Shown here: positions 16,894 to 27,074 of the stretch, piece by piece
How positions within the stretch are numbered: position 1 is the first letter of the stretch
Layout: each line of letters starts with the position of its first letter
Source: Affinundibacterium macrobrachii
Lineage (GTDB): Bacteria > Pseudomonadota > Gammaproteobacteria > Burkholderiales > Burkholderiaceae_D
Length of the DNA: 64,000 nt
NCBI RefSeq assembly: GCF_014652415.1
Contig: NZ_BMYT01000001.1
Span: 62,001 to 126,000 of the forward strand
Direction: 5' to 3'
Notes under the pieces: model-generated
What the model saw: only the letters and a program-made list of their open reading frames with translations
What the model was told of the DNA's origin: nothing
Databases searched by the model: none
Made by a program: the position numbers and the translations under genes

Positions 16894-17895
16894 ATGTGGT
16901 TTCGGCATATTCTCTTATTTGCTTGCTGTAGTTTGCTGACTTTAGTTAGCTCGGTTTCTTTTGCTAGTGCTAGCGAAGAACGCGATCTAATGAAAATGCT
17001 GCAATCGGTGCAGCTCGCCGCCAAAAAGACCAGCTATTCAGGGACCTTTGTCTATCAACAGGGAAATCAAATACGGACCTCTAAAATTACTCATGGGTTT
17101 GATGGTGATACGGAAGTTGAAAAACTCGAAATTTTAGATGCAAAACCCAGAGAATATATTCGGCGCGATGGAGAAGTTGCTTGTTATCTGCCAGAGAGCA
17201 AAGTGATTCAAATTGAAAAGAATTTGAGTCAAGAAGAGTTTCCCGCTCTGCTAAACCAAAATGTTCAGTCTTTGCCCGATTCTTATTCGATCAAAAAAGC
17301 GCAAATGAGTCGTGTTGCTGGTTTGGAGTGTCAAGTCGTTAATTTCCAACCAAAAGATAGTTTGCGCTATGGTTTCCGTTTGTGCGTCGAAAAGAACACC
17401 GGTCTCTTGTTAGGATTGCAGACTCTCAATACGCGCAGTGAGGTGATTGAGCAAATCGCTTTTACTCAAATAGCACTGGGTGAAGTTGATAAAGCGAAGC
17501 TTAAACCAAGCTTTGCCAATGTATCGCAATGGAAGATAGAGAATATGACGGTGCAGGCGAACGTCAATTCTGGTTGGATTGTTAAAAATTTGCCTAGCGG
17601 CTTTAAAAAGACTCTTGAAACCAAGCGATTCATTCCTATTTCAGGCAATGTGTCTGGCACAGATGCAAATCAAACAAAATCTCACCAAGTTGTTCAGATG
17701 ATGTTTTCGGATGGCTTGTCGACAATATCGGTTTTCGTTGAACCCAATACAGGTAGTCGTACAGAAGGTAGTTTGCAACAGGGAGCAATGACGATTATGG
17801 GGAAGCGTCTTGGTGATAATTGGTTGACTGTGGTTGGGGAAGTGCCAAATGCGGCAATTAAACAAGTGATTAATTCAATTCAATTTAAAAAATAG
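16894..17895 (+). CDS. rseB: Sigma-E regulatory protein RseB/MucB
   Basis: 333 residues from the ATG at 16894, four bases after rseA; upstream in-frame codons overlap rseA and lack a ribosome site. A signal peptide (about 1-26, FRHILLFACCSLLTLVSSVSF) precedes a mature protein with the MucB features KTSYSGTFVYQQG, YIRRDGEVACYLPES and a C-terminal lobe beginning near PSFANVSQWK. RseB is periplasmic, binds RseA and shields it from DegS while sensing mislocalised lipids and outer-membrane proteins. Length and order match the family. Confidence 0.94.
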   Translation: MWFRHILLFACCSLLTLVSSVSFASASEERDLMKMLQSVQLAAKKTSYSGTFVYQQGNQIRTSKITHGFDGDTEVEKLEILDAKPREYIRRDGEVACYLPESKVIQIEKNLSQEEFPALLNQNVQSLPDSYSIKKAQMSRVAGLECQVVNFQPKDSLRYGFRLCVEKNTGLLLGLQTLNTRSEVIEQIAFTQIALGEVDKAKLKPSFANVSQWKIENMTVQANVNSGWIVKNLPSGFKKTLETKRFIPISGNVSGTDANQTKSHQVVQMMFSDGLSTISVFVEPNTGSRTEGSLQQGAMTIMGKRLGDNWLTVVGEVPNAAIKQVINSIQFKK

Positions 17896-17925
17896 ACCAA
17901 CACAATCCAGATTTATGGTGACAAT

Positions 17926-19473
17926 ATGAAAAAAGTGAAATCTTTTCCTGTTGAAAAACACATTTCTATTTTAATTTCCTCAATCCTCATTAGTGCATCA
18001 GTTTTTACTGTTGCCACCTTTTTAAATTCCAACAATCAAGTCAACGCACATGCTGCGGCTGCGCCACAATCGCCAGCAGCGGCACAAAATCAGCCAACCG
18101 CAGCGCCGCCTCTGTTGGTAACGGGTTTACCTGATTTTACCCAATTGGTAGAGCGTACTAGTCCAGCCGTTGTGAATATTCGCACCACGCAAAAAATTAC
18201 TCAAATTCAGGGTTCTCCTTATGGCGATGAAGACCAAGCGCAGGAATTGCTTCGCCGCTTCTTCGGGTTTCCGGTACCTCAGCAAGCACCTAGAAATAGA
18301 CGACAAGCCCCTGTACAACAAGAACAAGAAGTTCCGCGTGGCGTCGGCTCAGGATTTATTGTCAGTCAAGATGGCTATATTTTGACAAATACTCACGTGG
18401 TTGAAGACGCGTCAGAAGTCTATGTAAAGTTGACCGATAAGCGTGAATTTAAGGCTAAGGTAATCGGAAGTGATCGTCGCACCGACGTAGCCGTGTTGAA
18501 GATCGAGGGCAGTAAATTGCCAAAGTTAGCAATAGGTGATTCTGACAAAATTAAAGCTGGTGAATGGGTAATTGCGATCGGTTCTCCGTTTAATTTGGAT
18601 AACACCGTGACTTCGGGAATTATTTCATCGAAAGCACGTGATACGGGTGACTATTTGCCCTTAATTCAAACCGATGTCGCAGTTAATCCAGGTAATTCCG
18701 GTGGCCCATTGATCAATATGCGTGGTGAGGTGGTTGGCATTAATTCTCAAATCTATAGCCGTTCTGGCGGTTATATGGGGATCTCGTTTGCGATCCCTAT
18801 CGATGAAGCAATGCGAGTAGTTGAACAGTTAAAAACTTCTGGTGTTGTTTCTCGTGGGCGTATGGGCGTTGAAGTTGGTGATTTGAGCAAAGAGGTTGCC
18901 GAAAGCTTGGGATTAGGCAAGGCGCAAGGAGCTTTGATTGTCAAGGTTGAGCCAAATGGCCCGGCAGATCGCGCTGGCATTCAAGAGGGTGACGTCATTC
19001 TTAAATTTAATGGCACAGCGCTTGAGAAACGGAGCGACTTACCACGTATCGTGGGGGCGACTAAACCCGGCTCTAAGGTAATGGTATCGGTGTGGCGTAA
19101 AGGGGCTGCGAAGGATATTAGCTTAGTAGTTGGAGAAGCCGAAGCGGACAAGCCTGTTCAGAAGGCTGAGAAAAAGTCCAAAAAAGAAAAGCTGGATAAT
19201 CACTTAGGAATTGGTGTCACCGATCTGAGTGATGCGCAGAAGCGCAATATGCCAAATGGTAACGGTGTAGTTATTGACAGCGTTGAAGGTTTAGCTGGTG
19301 GTAGTGGTTTGCGTCCAGGAGATGTGATTTTAATGATGAATAATATTGACATTAAGGATGCGAAACAATTTGATGCTTTGGCGAGTAAGTTAGATCCGAA
19401 GAAAGCAGTAGTCTTGTTGGTGCGTCGTGGCGAGATTTCTCAGTTCTTAGTCATTCGACCTTTAGCGCAGTAA
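17926..19473 (+). CDS. mucD: Periplasmic serine protease DegP/MucD type
   Basis: 515 residues. An N-terminal hydrophobic segment (about 13-32) is a signal or anchor, followed by an Ala/Pro/Gln-rich linker. The trypsin-like domain has His157 (NTHVV), Asp187 (TDVAVL) and Ser258 (GNSGGP). Two PDZ domains follow (about 300-385 and 425-505), joined by a lysine-rich stretch. It degrades or refolds damaged envelope proteins. Placed after rseB it is the mucD of the operon, and a bidirectional terminator follows. Confidence 0.95.
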   Translation: MKKVKSFPVEKHISILISSILISASVFTVATFLNSNNQVNAHAAAAPQSPAAAQNQPTAAPPLLVTGLPDFTQLVERTSPAVVNIRTTQKITQIQGSPYGDEDQAQELLRRFFGFPVPQQAPRNRRQAPVQQEQEVPRGVGSGFIVSQDGYILTNTHVVEDASEVYVKLTDKREFKAKVIGSDRRTDVAVLKIEGSKLPKLAIGDSDKIKAGEWVIAIGSPFNLDNTVTSGIISSKARDTGDYLPLIQTDVAVNPGNSGGPLINMRGEVVGINSQIYSRSGGYMGISFAIPIDEAMRVVEQLKTSGVVSRGRMGVEVGDLSKEVAESLGLGKAQGALIVKVEPNGPADRAGIQEGDVILKFNGTALEKRSDLPRIVGATKPGSKVMVSVWRKGAAKDISLVVGEAEADKPVQKAEKKSKKEKLDNHLGIGVTDLSDAQKRNMPNGNGVVIDSVEGLAGGSGLRPGDVILMMNNIDIKDAKQFDALASKLDPKKAVVLLVRRGEISQFLVIRPLAQ

Positions 19474-19490
19474 TCTATTTTAGTAAACGA

Positions 19491-19524
19491 AAAAAGCCGC
19501 ATAGAAAATTCTATGCGGCTTTTT
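19491..19524. terminator. Bidirectional terminator after mucD
   Basis: AAAAAGCCGCATAGAA (19491-19506) pairs perfectly with TTCTATGCGGCTTTTT (19509-19524) around AA. The A-run and T-run serve mucD on the plus strand and the DUF1841 gene on the minus strand. Confidence 0.93.
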
Positions 19525-19539
19525 GTTTAAGAATTTAAA

Positions 19540-19971
19540 TTATTGTTTTGCTTTGCGCATTAAGGCAGATAAGTAGGCCTCACCATCGGGCGGTGTGCCG
19601 TTGCGTTGCGAATTCCAAATCATTTCACCCAAGCAGTCCATCATTTCATGGTGGGCTTCGTGAATGGAATTTTTTTTGTGCGCTAGCGCTTCATAGGCGA
19701 CTCTGACGCCATTTGGTTGATTAATTGTGACTTGCTCCGCGATCGTCAAGTGCATGGATAAATGAAGAAAAGGATTGGTCTTTCCCGAATCCACGCTGTA
19801 ATTTCTTTGAAGCGCAACTTCGACATCACGAAAATCTTCAGCGTACTCTGGATGTTGTGAAATCCAGTCGGCCGCAATCGTTTCCAGTGGCGTTAATATC
19901 TCTTTTGCATGGTATTTGCGGTAGGTTTCGCAGAAAAAACGGCGAACATCGTCTTGACTTGGATTGAACAT
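19540..19971 (-). CDS. DUF1841 family protein
   Basis: 143 residues starting MFNPSQDDVRRFFCETYRKY, with NPFLHLSMHLTIAEQV and HEAHHEMMDCLGEMIWNSQR, the conserved histidine-rich segments of DUF1841. The family is widespread in beta- and gammaproteobacteria, is predicted cytoplasmic and has no established function that I know of. The clustered His, Asp and Glu residues (HEAHHEMMDCLGE) resemble a metal site, which is only an inference. It is a single gene convergent with mucD. Confidence 0.85.
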   Translation of the reverse strand: MFNPSQDDVRRFFCETYRKYHAKEILTPLETIAADWISQHPEYAEDFRDVEVALQRNYSVDSGKTNPFLHLSMHLTIAEQVTINQPNGVRVAYEALAHKKNSIHEAHHEMMDCLGEMIWNSQRNGTPPDGEAYLSALMRKAKQ

Positions 19972-20115
19972 GTTTTGTGCAAGTAAGGAATCGTTGAATC
20001 TTGCTATTTTACTGGTAATTGCCCCAGCCTGTACTTCAGCGTGCGGCGCATCTCGCTGAAGTGAAATCGATTTTCGGTTATGATCGCGGCTTCGAATTTA
20101 GAAAGAGGCGGCATC

Positions 20116-20700
20116 ATGTTAAATCAAGAATCTTTAGATCTATTGTTTGCAAGCGCGCGTACACATAATGTGTGGCTGGATAAGGCGGTCAGTGATGAGC
20201 AAATTCAGGCGATTTATCAGGCGATGAAATGGGCTCCAACCTCAGCAAATTCTTGCCCAGCACGCTTTGTATTTGTTAAGTCTGCTGAGCAAAAAGAGAA
20301 ATTGGTTGCATGTATGTCCGCAGGGAATGCGGAAAAAACGCGTCAAGCGCCTGTAACCGTCATTATCGGTATGGATTTGGCGTTTTACGAAAAACTGATC
20401 AAATTATTTCCGCATGCGCCTGATGCGCGTTCTTGGTTTGAGGGGAATCAGGCAAATATTGAAGCGACAGCGTTTAGAAATTCAAGTTTGCAGGGTGCTT
20501 ATATGATCATGGCGGCACGTGCTTTAGGTCTTGATTGCGGACCGATGTCAGGTTTTGATGCAGATAAAATTAACGCGACTTTCTTCGCGGATTCTCCGGT
20601 CAAAGTGAATTTTGTGTGCAGTCTTGGGTATGGTAATGCAGAAAAATTATTTCCACGTTCACCGCGCCTCGATTTCGACGAGGCATGCAAAATTATTTAA
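20116..20700 (+). CDS. Nitroreductase family protein, malonic semialdehyde reductase (RutE)-like
   Basis: 194 residues from the ATG at 20116; AGAGGCG 6 bases upstream supports it over the upstream ATG at 20080. The FMN-binding pattern is clear: SARTHNVW near residue 14, [17 protein letters not shown] (about 37-53), [22 protein letters not shown] (about 128-149) and [17 protein letters not shown] at the end. This subfamily is annotated as RutE/HadB, which reduces malonic semialdehyde to 3-hydroxypropionate in uracil breakdown. No rut genes are nearby, so the true substrate is uncertain. Cytoplasmic flavoenzyme. Confidence 0.85.
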   Translation: MLNQESLDLLFASARTHNVWLDKAVSDEQIQAIYQAMKWAPTSANSCPARFVFVKSAEQKEKLVACMSAGNAEKTRQAPVTVIIGMDLAFYEKLIKLFPHAPDARSWFEGNQANIEATAFRNSSLQGAYMIMAARALGLDCGPMSGFDADKINATFFADSPVKVNFVCSLGYGNAEKLFPRSPRLDFDEACKII

Positions 20701-20759
20701 GTTTTCCACTGGCTAGGTAAGTTAGTTGTACTTGCTTAGCAATGACATCCATCAATAAG

Positions 20760-20793
20760 CGCTCTTACACTTTATCGGGTAAGGGCGTTTTTT
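20760..20793 (+). terminator. Terminator after the nitroreductase gene
   Basis: CGCTCTTAC (20760-20768) pairs with GTAAGGGCG (20779-20787), with one T-G pair, followed by six T. It overlaps the last codons of the convergent nth gene. Confidence 0.55.
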
Positions 20794-21412
20794 GCTTGAA
20801 TTCACATAAATCGGCGATCATGCAATTCCAACATTTTGGCGTCCTTGCGATACAGGTATAGCGACCATGCAGAATGAGCCAATGGTGTGCATCGAGTTTA
20901 AATTCATTCGGCACAAATTTGAGTAGTTTTTCCTCAACAATGTCGACATTCTTACCCGGCGCAATGCCTGTCCGATTAGAGACGCGGAAAATATGCGTGT
21001 CGACCGCAATGGTAGGCTCGCCAAATGCGGTGTTGAGTACGACGTTCGCAGTTTTTCTGCCAACGCCGGGTAAAGCCTCGAGTGCTTCGCGCGTACGGGG
21101 TACCTCGCCACCGTGTTGTTCCAATAAGATTCGGCAGGTTTCTATCGTATTTTTTGCTTTAGTTCGATATAAACCAATTGTCTGTATGAATGGAATTAAT
21201 CCTTCGACGCCAAGATCGAATATTTTTTGAGGAGTATTCGCAACGGGATATAGTCGTTTGGTCGCCTTGTTGACGGATACGTCGGTCGCCTGCGCGGATA
21301 GTAAGACGGCGATCAGTAGCTCGAAAGGTGTGGTGTACTCAAGCTCGGTCGTGGGATGTGGATTCTCTGCGCGCAAGCGTTTGAAAATCTCTAATCGTTT
21401 ATTGGCATTCAT
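20765..21412 (-). CDS. nth: Endonuclease III
   Basis: 215 residues. The helix-hairpin-helix LPGVGRKTANVV carries Lys120, and VDTHIFRV carries Asp138, the two catalytic residues. Cys187, Cys194, Cys197 and Cys203 form the 4Fe-4S cluster. Positions agree with the E. coli enzyme. It removes oxidised pyrimidines and nicks abasic sites. It follows the RnfB-like gene on the same strand after 53 bases; nth next to an rnf gene is a common arrangement. Confidence 0.97.
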   Translation of the reverse strand: MNANKRLEIFKRLRAENPHPTTELEYTTPFELLIAVLLSAQATDVSVNKATKRLYPVANTPQKIFDLGVEGLIPFIQTIGLYRTKAKNTIETCRILLEQHGGEVPRTREALEALPGVGRKTANVVLNTAFGEPTIAVDTHIFRVSNRTGIAPGKNVDIVEEKLLKFVPNEFKLDAHHWLILHGRYTCIARTPKCWNCMIADLCEFKQKTPLPDKV

Positions 21413-21465
21413 AGTGGCTTGGAAATGGGAAATTCGTTTATTTGTTGTGCTAACCTTGTGCGAAA

Positions 21466-22131
21466 TTAGCTTGCTTGTTTCTTGTTTTGCGCACGCAATA
21501 TAGCATTCGCAATCACTTGCTTTTTGCGTTCTAGCTCACTTATCTCGCTTGGAGTTGTCACGACTTCTTTGCTAACTAATTTGAGTTTTTCATGGGCTTT
21601 TGCTAACAAGCGCTCTTCATTCTCGCGCTTTTCGCGAATCAGGCGCTGTTGTCTTTGCTGATAGCGTTGTTTGGCGTGATCTGCTTGCTGTTGAGTCCAT
21701 GTTTGCCAACCAGTTTGAGTATTCCCGATCGGTTCCATGCTGATACAGTCAACTGGGCACGGAGCAACACATAAATCGCAACCCGTACACAAATCGGGGA
21801 TGACAGTGTGCATCTGTTTGTTGGCACCCATAATTGCATCGACCGGACATGCTTGTATGCAGAGCGTACAGCCTATACAAACGGCTTCCTCAATGTAAGC
21901 GACTGTTCTTGGTTTTTCCGTGCCGTTATTCGGATTTAAGGGCAAAACTTGTTTGTTGAGTAAGAGTGCAATCTTTTTGATGCCATCTTGTCCACCTGGT
22001 GGGCATTGATTATGCAATGCTTGTTCGCTAGCAATGGCCGCGGCATAGTCTTGGCATGCTGGGTAGCCACATTTGGTGCATTGTGTTTGCGGTAATAAAT
22101 GATTGATTTGATCAGCGAGTGAAAGTGTCAC
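21466..22131 (-). CDS. rnfB: RnfB/RsxB-like ferredoxin protein without membrane anchor
   Basis: 221 residues. Cys18, Cys21, Cys26 and Cys43 form the N-terminal Fe-S domain (CTKCGYPAC...C), and two ferredoxin 4Fe-4S motifs follow ([12 protein letters not shown] and [12 protein letters not shown]). The C-terminal 80 residues are charged and coiled-coil-like. Classic RnfB starts with a membrane helix that is missing here, and no other rnf/rsx genes are in the window. This anchorless form is frequent in betaproteobacteria and probably serves as a soluble electron carrier. It precedes nth in a likely two-gene transcript. Confidence 0.88.
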   Translation of the reverse strand: MTLSLADQINHLLPQTQCTKCGYPACQDYAAAIASEQALHNQCPPGGQDGIKKIALLLNKQVLPLNPNNGTEKPRTVAYIEEAVCIGCTLCIQACPVDAIMGANKQMHTVIPDLCTGCDLCVAPCPVDCISMEPIGNTQTGWQTWTQQQADHAKQRYQQRQQRLIREKRENEERLLAKAHEKLKLVSKEVVTTPSEISELERKKQVIANAILRAQNKKQAS

Positions 22132-22520
22132 GACGAGATAATGGGTGAGCGATAAAGCTCGCTATTATCCGCTTAATGGCTTAGTCGGACAATTCTTGTT
22201 TGATTTGCCGACTCAGAGAAAGAAAAGTCAATTTGAGTTTGGTTCTTTTAATTACCTGAATAAGCGTCAATCTTGCAATAAAGCCAGTAAGATGCTGGTA
22301 AGCAATGATTCTGCGATTGCTTGAGGAGGCTTATTGCGCTATAATTCGAGGGTTTAGCTTATTCAAATCTCGTCGTAGCGCATATCCAAAAAATCACTCT
22401 CTACTTTGATTGTTTCTCATTCTCCGGATAGCGCTTTGACATTCAAGGCGAAGTTCAGAGAACAGCAAGTAACGATCGATGTTTGGGCGCGCAACGGCGA
22501 CAACACTACAGGAGTTGCCC
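22132..22520. other. carA upstream region
   Basis: 389 bases between divergent rnfB and carA. It contains a carAB promoter (22317-22345) and a leader of roughly 170 bases. AGCGC-AT-ATCC (22377-22387) can pair with GGAT-A-GCGCT (22436-22445) around a 48-base loop. No known riboswitch was recognised. Confidence 0.5.
22317..22345 (+). promoter_or_regulatory. Promoter for carAB
   Basis: TTGCTT (22317-22322) and a perfect TATAAT (22340-22345) are separated by 17 bases. The transcript would have a leader of about 170 bases before carA. Confidence 0.65.
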
Positions 22521-23696
22521 TTGCTGCCCATTCCGCAGTCCCTAAGTTCCAATCCCGATTCCATTGCCATTCTTGCCCTCGCTGATGGCACGATATTTAC
22601 TGGTGTATCGATTGGAGCATCCGGTCACACGATCGGTGAAGTTGTTTTCAATACTTCTATGACTGGTTATCAAGAAATTTTGACTGACCCAAGTTATAGC
22701 TCTCAAATTGTCACTTTGACTTATCCGCATATTGGTAACACAGGTGTGAATTCGGAAGACGTTGAGTCAGACAAAATTCATGCTGCAGGTTTGATCATTA
22801 AAGACCTGCCTATGTTGGTTTCTAATTTCCGCTCGGAACAATCTTTATCTGATTACTTAAAATCGCAAAACATCGTTGCTATTGCTGGTATCGACACGCG
22901 TAAGTTGACACGCATTTTGCGCGAAAAAGGTGCGCAAGGCGGCGCAATTCTGGTGGGCTCGGATGCGGCAAAAGCACTTGAGTTAGCAAAATCTTTCCCA
23001 GGATTGGCTGGCATGGATTTGGCGAAAGTGGTTTCTGTTTCTAAGTCCTATGAATGGACTGAAGCAGAGTGGAAACTCGGTCAAGGCTATGGCGCATTAA
23101 GCAATTCAGAGTTCCATGTGGTTGCTTTTGACTTCGGTGTTAAGCGCAATATTTTGCGCATGCTGGCTGAGCGCGGTTGCAAGGTAACCGTTCTGCCTGC
23201 GCAATCAAGCGCGGCGGAAGTGTTGGCCTTGAATCCTGATGGCGTATTTTTATCGAATGGTCCTGGCGATCCAGAACCATGTGATTACGCGATTGCAGCA
23301 GCAAAAGAATTGATTGAAAAAGGCATTCCTACTTTTGGTATTTGCTTAGGTCATCAAATTATGGCCTTGGCATCCGGCGCAAAAACTTTGAAGATGAAGT
23401 TTGGTCATCATGGTGCTAACCATCCTGTACAAGATCTCGATACTAAGCAAGTGTTGATCACTTCACAAAATCACGGTTTTGCGGTCGATGCAGCATCTTT
23501 GCCAGAAAATTGCCGCGTCACGCATGTGTCTTTGTTCGATGGCTCTTTGCAAGGTTTTGCGCGCACTGACAAGCCAGCATTTTGCTTCCAAGGTCATCCT
23601 GAAGCATCACCAGGTCCGCATGATATTGCCTACTTGTTTGACCGTTTTACGAATTTGATGAAGACCGCGAAGTTGGAGAAGAACAAAAATGCCTAA
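22521..23696 (+). CDS. carA: Carbamoyl-phosphate synthase small subunit
   Basis: 391 residues from a TTG at 22521, chosen because CAGGAG (22509-22514) lies 6 bases before it and homologues start close to AILALADGT. An in-frame ATG at 22479 has no ribosome site. The N-terminal domain has [21 protein letters not shown]. The class I amidotransferase domain has [21 protein letters not shown] (nucleophile Cys) and [11 protein letters not shown] (His, Glu). CarA hydrolyses glutamine and channels ammonia to CarB for pyrimidines and arginine. Its stop overlaps the carB start by 8 bases. Confidence 0.95.
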   Translation: MLPIPQSLSSNPDSIAILALADGTIFTGVSIGASGHTIGEVVFNTSMTGYQEILTDPSYSSQIVTLTYPHIGNTGVNSEDVESDKIHAAGLIIKDLPMLVSNFRSEQSLSDYLKSQNIVAIAGIDTRKLTRILREKGAQGGAILVGSDAAKALELAKSFPGLAGMDLAKVVSVSKSYEWTEAEWKLGQGYGALSNSEFHVVAFDFGVKRNILRMLAERGCKVTVLPAQSSAAEVLALNPDGVFLSNGPGDPEPCDYAIAAAKELIEKGIPTFGICLGHQIMALASGAKTLKMKFGHHGANHPVQDLDTKQVLITSQNHGFAVDAASLPENCRVTHVSLFDGSLQGFARTDKPAFCFQGHPEASPGPHDIAYLFDRFTNLMKTAKLEKNKNA

Positions 23697-26600
23697 GCGT
23701 ATAGACATAAAAAGTATTTTAATTATCGGCGCGGGTCCTATCATCATTGGTCAGGCTTGTGAGTTCGACTATTCTGGCGCACAAGCTTGTAAAGCCTTGC
23801 GTGAAGAAGGTTACAAAGTCATTTTGGTCAATAGCAATCCAGCGACCATCATGACCGATCCTGATATGGCGGATGTTACTTACATCGAGCCTATCACTTG
23901 GCAAGTTTTAGAGCGCATTATTGATAAAGAGCGCCCAGACGCGATCTTGCCAACGATGGGTGGTCAAACAGCCTTGAATTGTGCACTTGATCTGCACCGC
24001 CATGGCGTCTTAGAAAAGTACAAATGTGAATTGATTGGCGCAACGCCTGAGGCGATTGATAAGGCTGAAGATCGCTCCAAGTTTAAAGACGCGATGACCA
24101 AGATTGGTTTAGGTTCAGCGCGCTCTGGTGTAGCACATACGATGGATGAATCTTGGGAAGTGCAAAAACGCATTGGTTTCCCTGTGATTATTCGTCCTTC
24201 GTTCACGATGGGTGGCACAGGCGGCGGTATTGCTTACAATGAAGAAGAATTCGAAACCATTTGCAAACGTGGCTTGGAAGCATCTCCAACCAGTGAATTG
24301 TTGATTGAAGAATCTTTGATCGGTTGGAAAGAATACGAAATGGAAGTTGTGCGTGACAAAGCGGATAACTGCATCATCGTTTGTTCCATTGAAAATCTGG
24401 ACCCTATGGGTGTGCACACAGGTGACTCCATCACGGTGGCTCCAGCACAAACTTTGACTGACAAAGAATACCAAATCATGCGTAACGCTTCATTGGCTGT
24501 ATTGCGTGAAATCGGTGTCGATACTGGTGGTTCAAACGTGCAGTTCTCAGTTAATCCAAAAGATGGTCGCATGATCGTGATTGAAATGAATCCACGTGTT
24601 TCGCGCTCATCTGCATTGGCATCGAAAGCGACGGGTTTCCCAATTGCGAAAATTGCGGCGAAGCTTGCCGTTGGCTTTACCTTGGATGAGTTGCGCAATG
24701 AAATTACAGGTGGTCAAACGCCCGCATCTTTCGAGCCATCGATTGACTACGTTGTTACCAAGATTCCTCGTTTCGCATTCGAAAAATTCCCACAAGCCGA
24801 CAATCGTTTAACGACTCAAATGAAGTCAGTTGGTGAAGTGATGGCGATTGGTCGTACCTTCCAAGAGTCTTTCCAAAAAGCTTTGCGCGGTTTGGAAGTG
24901 GGCGTGGATGGTATGAATGAAAAAACCACCGATCGCGAAGTTTTAGAGAAAGAATTAGGCGCACCTGGTCCGGATCGGATTTGGTACGTGGGCGATGCGT
25001 TTGCACAAGGTTTTTCTCTGGAAGAAGTGCATCAGTTGACCCATATTGATCCTTGGTTCTTGGTACAAATTAAAGATATCGTTGATATCGAATTGTGGTT
25101 GGAAACGCAAAGCTTGGATGGCATTGATAAAGATCTATTATTGAAGCTGAAGAAAAAAGGTTTCTCAGATCGTCGTTTAGCGAAGTTGTTGAAAACAACA
25201 GGCACAGCAGTACGTGAAAAGCGTAAAGCCTTGAACGTGCGTCCAGTGTACAAACGGGTCGATACGTGTGCTGGTGAATTTGCGACGAAGACCGCGTATA
25301 TGTATTCCACCTATGAAGATGAGTGTGAATCTGCGCCGAGCGATAAGAAAAAGATTATCGTTTTAGGTGGTGGTCCAAATCGTATCGGCCAAGGTATTGA
25401 GTTCGATTATTGCTGTGTACACGCCGCGTTTGCGATGCGTGACGACGGCTACGAAACGATTATGGTGAACTGTAATCCAGAAACCGTTTCAACTGACTAC
25501 GACACGTCTGATCGTTTGTACTTCGAGCCGCTGACTTTAGAAGACGTATTAGAAATCGTTGATCTGGAAAAACCAGTCGGCGTGATCGTGCAATATGGTG
25601 GTCAAACACCATTGAAATTGGCTTTGGAATTAGAGGCGAATGGCGTGCCTATCGTCGGTACTTCACCTGACATGATTGACGCTGCAGAAGATCGTGAACG
25701 CTTCCAAAAAATGTTGCATGAGTTGGGCTTGCGTCAACCGCCAAATCGCACTGCACGTACCGAAGATGAGGCCATCACTTTGGCGCAAGAAATTGGCTAT
25801 CCACTCGTGGTTCGTCCATCCTATGTGTTAGGCGGTCGTGCGATGGAAATCGTGCACGAGCAACGTGACCTTGAGCGTTATATGCGTGAGGCCGTCAAGG
25901 TTTCACACGATTCACCCGTATTGCTAGATCGTTTCTTGAATGATGCGATTGAAGTTGACGTTGATTGCTTGTCGGATGGCACGCGTACTTTCATCGGTGG
26001 TGTGATGGAGCATATCGAGCAAGCGGGTGTGCACTCTGGTGACTCTGCCTGTTCATTACCACCATACTCTTTAAAGCAAGCGACGATCGACGAATTGAAA
26101 CGTCAAACGAGTTTGATGGCGAAGGGCTTGAATGTTGTTGGTTTAATGAACGTTCAGTTCGCAATTCAACAAAAAGACGGCGAAGATGTGGTGTACGTGT
26201 TAGAAGTGAATCCACGTGCTTCACGTACCGTGCCTTATGTGTCAAAGGTGACTGGTTTGCAATTGGCAAAAATCGCTGCGCGTTGCATGGTTGGTCAATC
26301 TTTGGATTCGCAAGGCATTTACAAAGAAGTGGTTCCAAGTTACTTCAGCGTCAAAGAAGCGGTCTTCCCGTTTGTGAAGTTCCCAGGCGTGGATACTATT
26401 CTCGGACCTGAGATGAAATCGACCGGTGAAGTGATGGGTGTTGGCAAGACTTTCGGTGAGGCTTTTGTGAAATCACAATTAGGCGCCGGAACGAAATTGC
26501 CGAAGTCTGGCAAGGTATTCTTGACTGTTAAGAATGCAGATAAACCACGTGCGATCAATATTGCGAAGAACTTGGTTGCAATGGGATTTGAACTGGTCGC

Positions 26601-26907
26601 GACCAAAGGTACGGCTGCGGCGATTTCTGCGGCTGGCATCGCTTGTGCGCCTGTGAATAAAGTGGCAGAAGGGCGTCCACACGTGGTTGATTTATTGAAG
26701 AACCGCGAAGTGGTGATGGTCATCAATACGGTGGAAGAGAAGCGCAATGCGATTGCCGATTCTCGTTCGATTCGTGTTTCTGCTTTGGCATCGGGTGCGA
26801 CGACCATTACGACGATTGCGGGGGCGGAAGCCGCAGTGGAAGGGATGCGTCATCTCAATGAATTGCATGTCTATGATTTACAAGGTCTGCATAAGTCTTT
26901 ACACTAA
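23689..26907 (+). CDS. carB: Carbamoyl-phosphate synthase large subunit
   Basis: 1072 residues, the usual length. Two homologous ATP-grasp halves are visible: [22 protein letters not shown] in the first (carboxyphosphate) and [16 protein letters not shown] in the second (carbamate). [17 protein letters not shown] and [16 protein letters not shown] begin the two halves. The last ~130 residues ([15 protein letters not shown] onward) are the MGS-like allosteric domain. It makes carbamoyl phosphate with CarA. The start overlaps carA. Confidence 0.97.
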   Translation: MPKRIDIKSILIIGAGPIIIGQACEFDYSGAQACKALREEGYKVILVNSNPATIMTDPDMADVTYIEPITWQVLERIIDKERPDAILPTMGGQTALNCALDLHRHGVLEKYKCELIGATPEAIDKAEDRSKFKDAMTKIGLGSARSGVAHTMDESWEVQKRIGFPVIIRPSFTMGGTGGGIAYNEEEFETICKRGLEASPTSELLIEESLIGWKEYEMEVVRDKADNCIIVCSIENLDPMGVHTGDSITVAPAQTLTDKEYQIMRNASLAVLREIGVDTGGSNVQFSVNPKDGRMIVIEMNPRVSRSSALASKATGFPIAKIAAKLAVGFTLDELRNEITGGQTPASFEPSIDYVVTKIPRFAFEKFPQADNRLTTQMKSVGEVMAIGRTFQESFQKALRGLEVGVDGMNEKTTDREVLEKELGAPGPDRIWYVGDAFAQGFSLEEVHQLTHIDPWFLVQIKDIVDIELWLETQSLDGIDKDLLLKLKKKGFSDRRLAKLLKTTGTAVREKRKALNVRPVYKRVDTCAGEFATKTAYMYSTYEDECESAPSDKKKIIVLGGGPNRIGQGIEFDYCCVHAAFAMRDDGYETIMVNCNPETVSTDYDTSDRLYFEPLTLEDVLEIVDLEKPVGVIVQYGGQTPLKLALELEANGVPIVGTSPDMIDAAEDRERFQKMLHELGLRQPPNRTARTEDEAITLAQEIGYPLVVRPSYVLGGRAMEIVHEQRDLERYMREAVKVSHDSPVLLDRFLNDAIEVDVDCLSDGTRTFIGGVMEHIEQAGVHSGDSACSLPPYSLKQATIDELKRQTSLMAKGLNVVGLMNVQFAIQQKDGEDVVYVLEVNPRASRTVPYVSKVTGLQLAKIAARCMVGQSLDSQGIYKEVVPSYFSVKEAVFPFVKFPGVDTILGPEMKSTGEVMGVGKTFGEAFVKSQLGAGTKLPKSGKVFLTVKNADKPRAINIAKNLVAMGFELVATKGTAAAISAAGIACAPVNKVAEGRPHVVDLLKNREVVMVINTVEEKRNAIADSRSIRVSALASGATTITTIAGAEAAVEGMRHLNELHVYDLQGLHKSLH

Positions 26908-26949
26908 GCGAAATCCTGCGAATATCCAATAAAAGGAGATTCGCATTCT

Positions 26950-26996
26950 GAGAGGTCACAATTAACAATGAGCTATCATTGTTCTTGTGACCTCTC
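26950..26996. repeat. Long bulged hairpin after carB
   Basis: GAGAGGTCACAA (26950-26961) pairs with TTGTGACCTCTC (26985-26996). Inside it, AACAATGA (26964-26971) pairs with TCATTGTT (26976-26983) around GCTA. Only TT and C are unpaired between the stems. There is no proper T-run (CTACTTTT follows), so it may be a terminator or a separate structured element. Confidence 0.8.
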
Positions 26997-27074
26997 TACT
27001 TTTAGGCTTGATGGCAAACCATCTTGAATTGTTAACGTGGGAAATTCCACCATTTTTGAATAATGTAGATAGCT

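Noticed and set aside
22352-22520. Pyrimidine riboswitch or attenuator in the carA leader
   Set aside because: Only one long-range stem with a 48-base loop could be drawn, with no U-tract or leader peptide.
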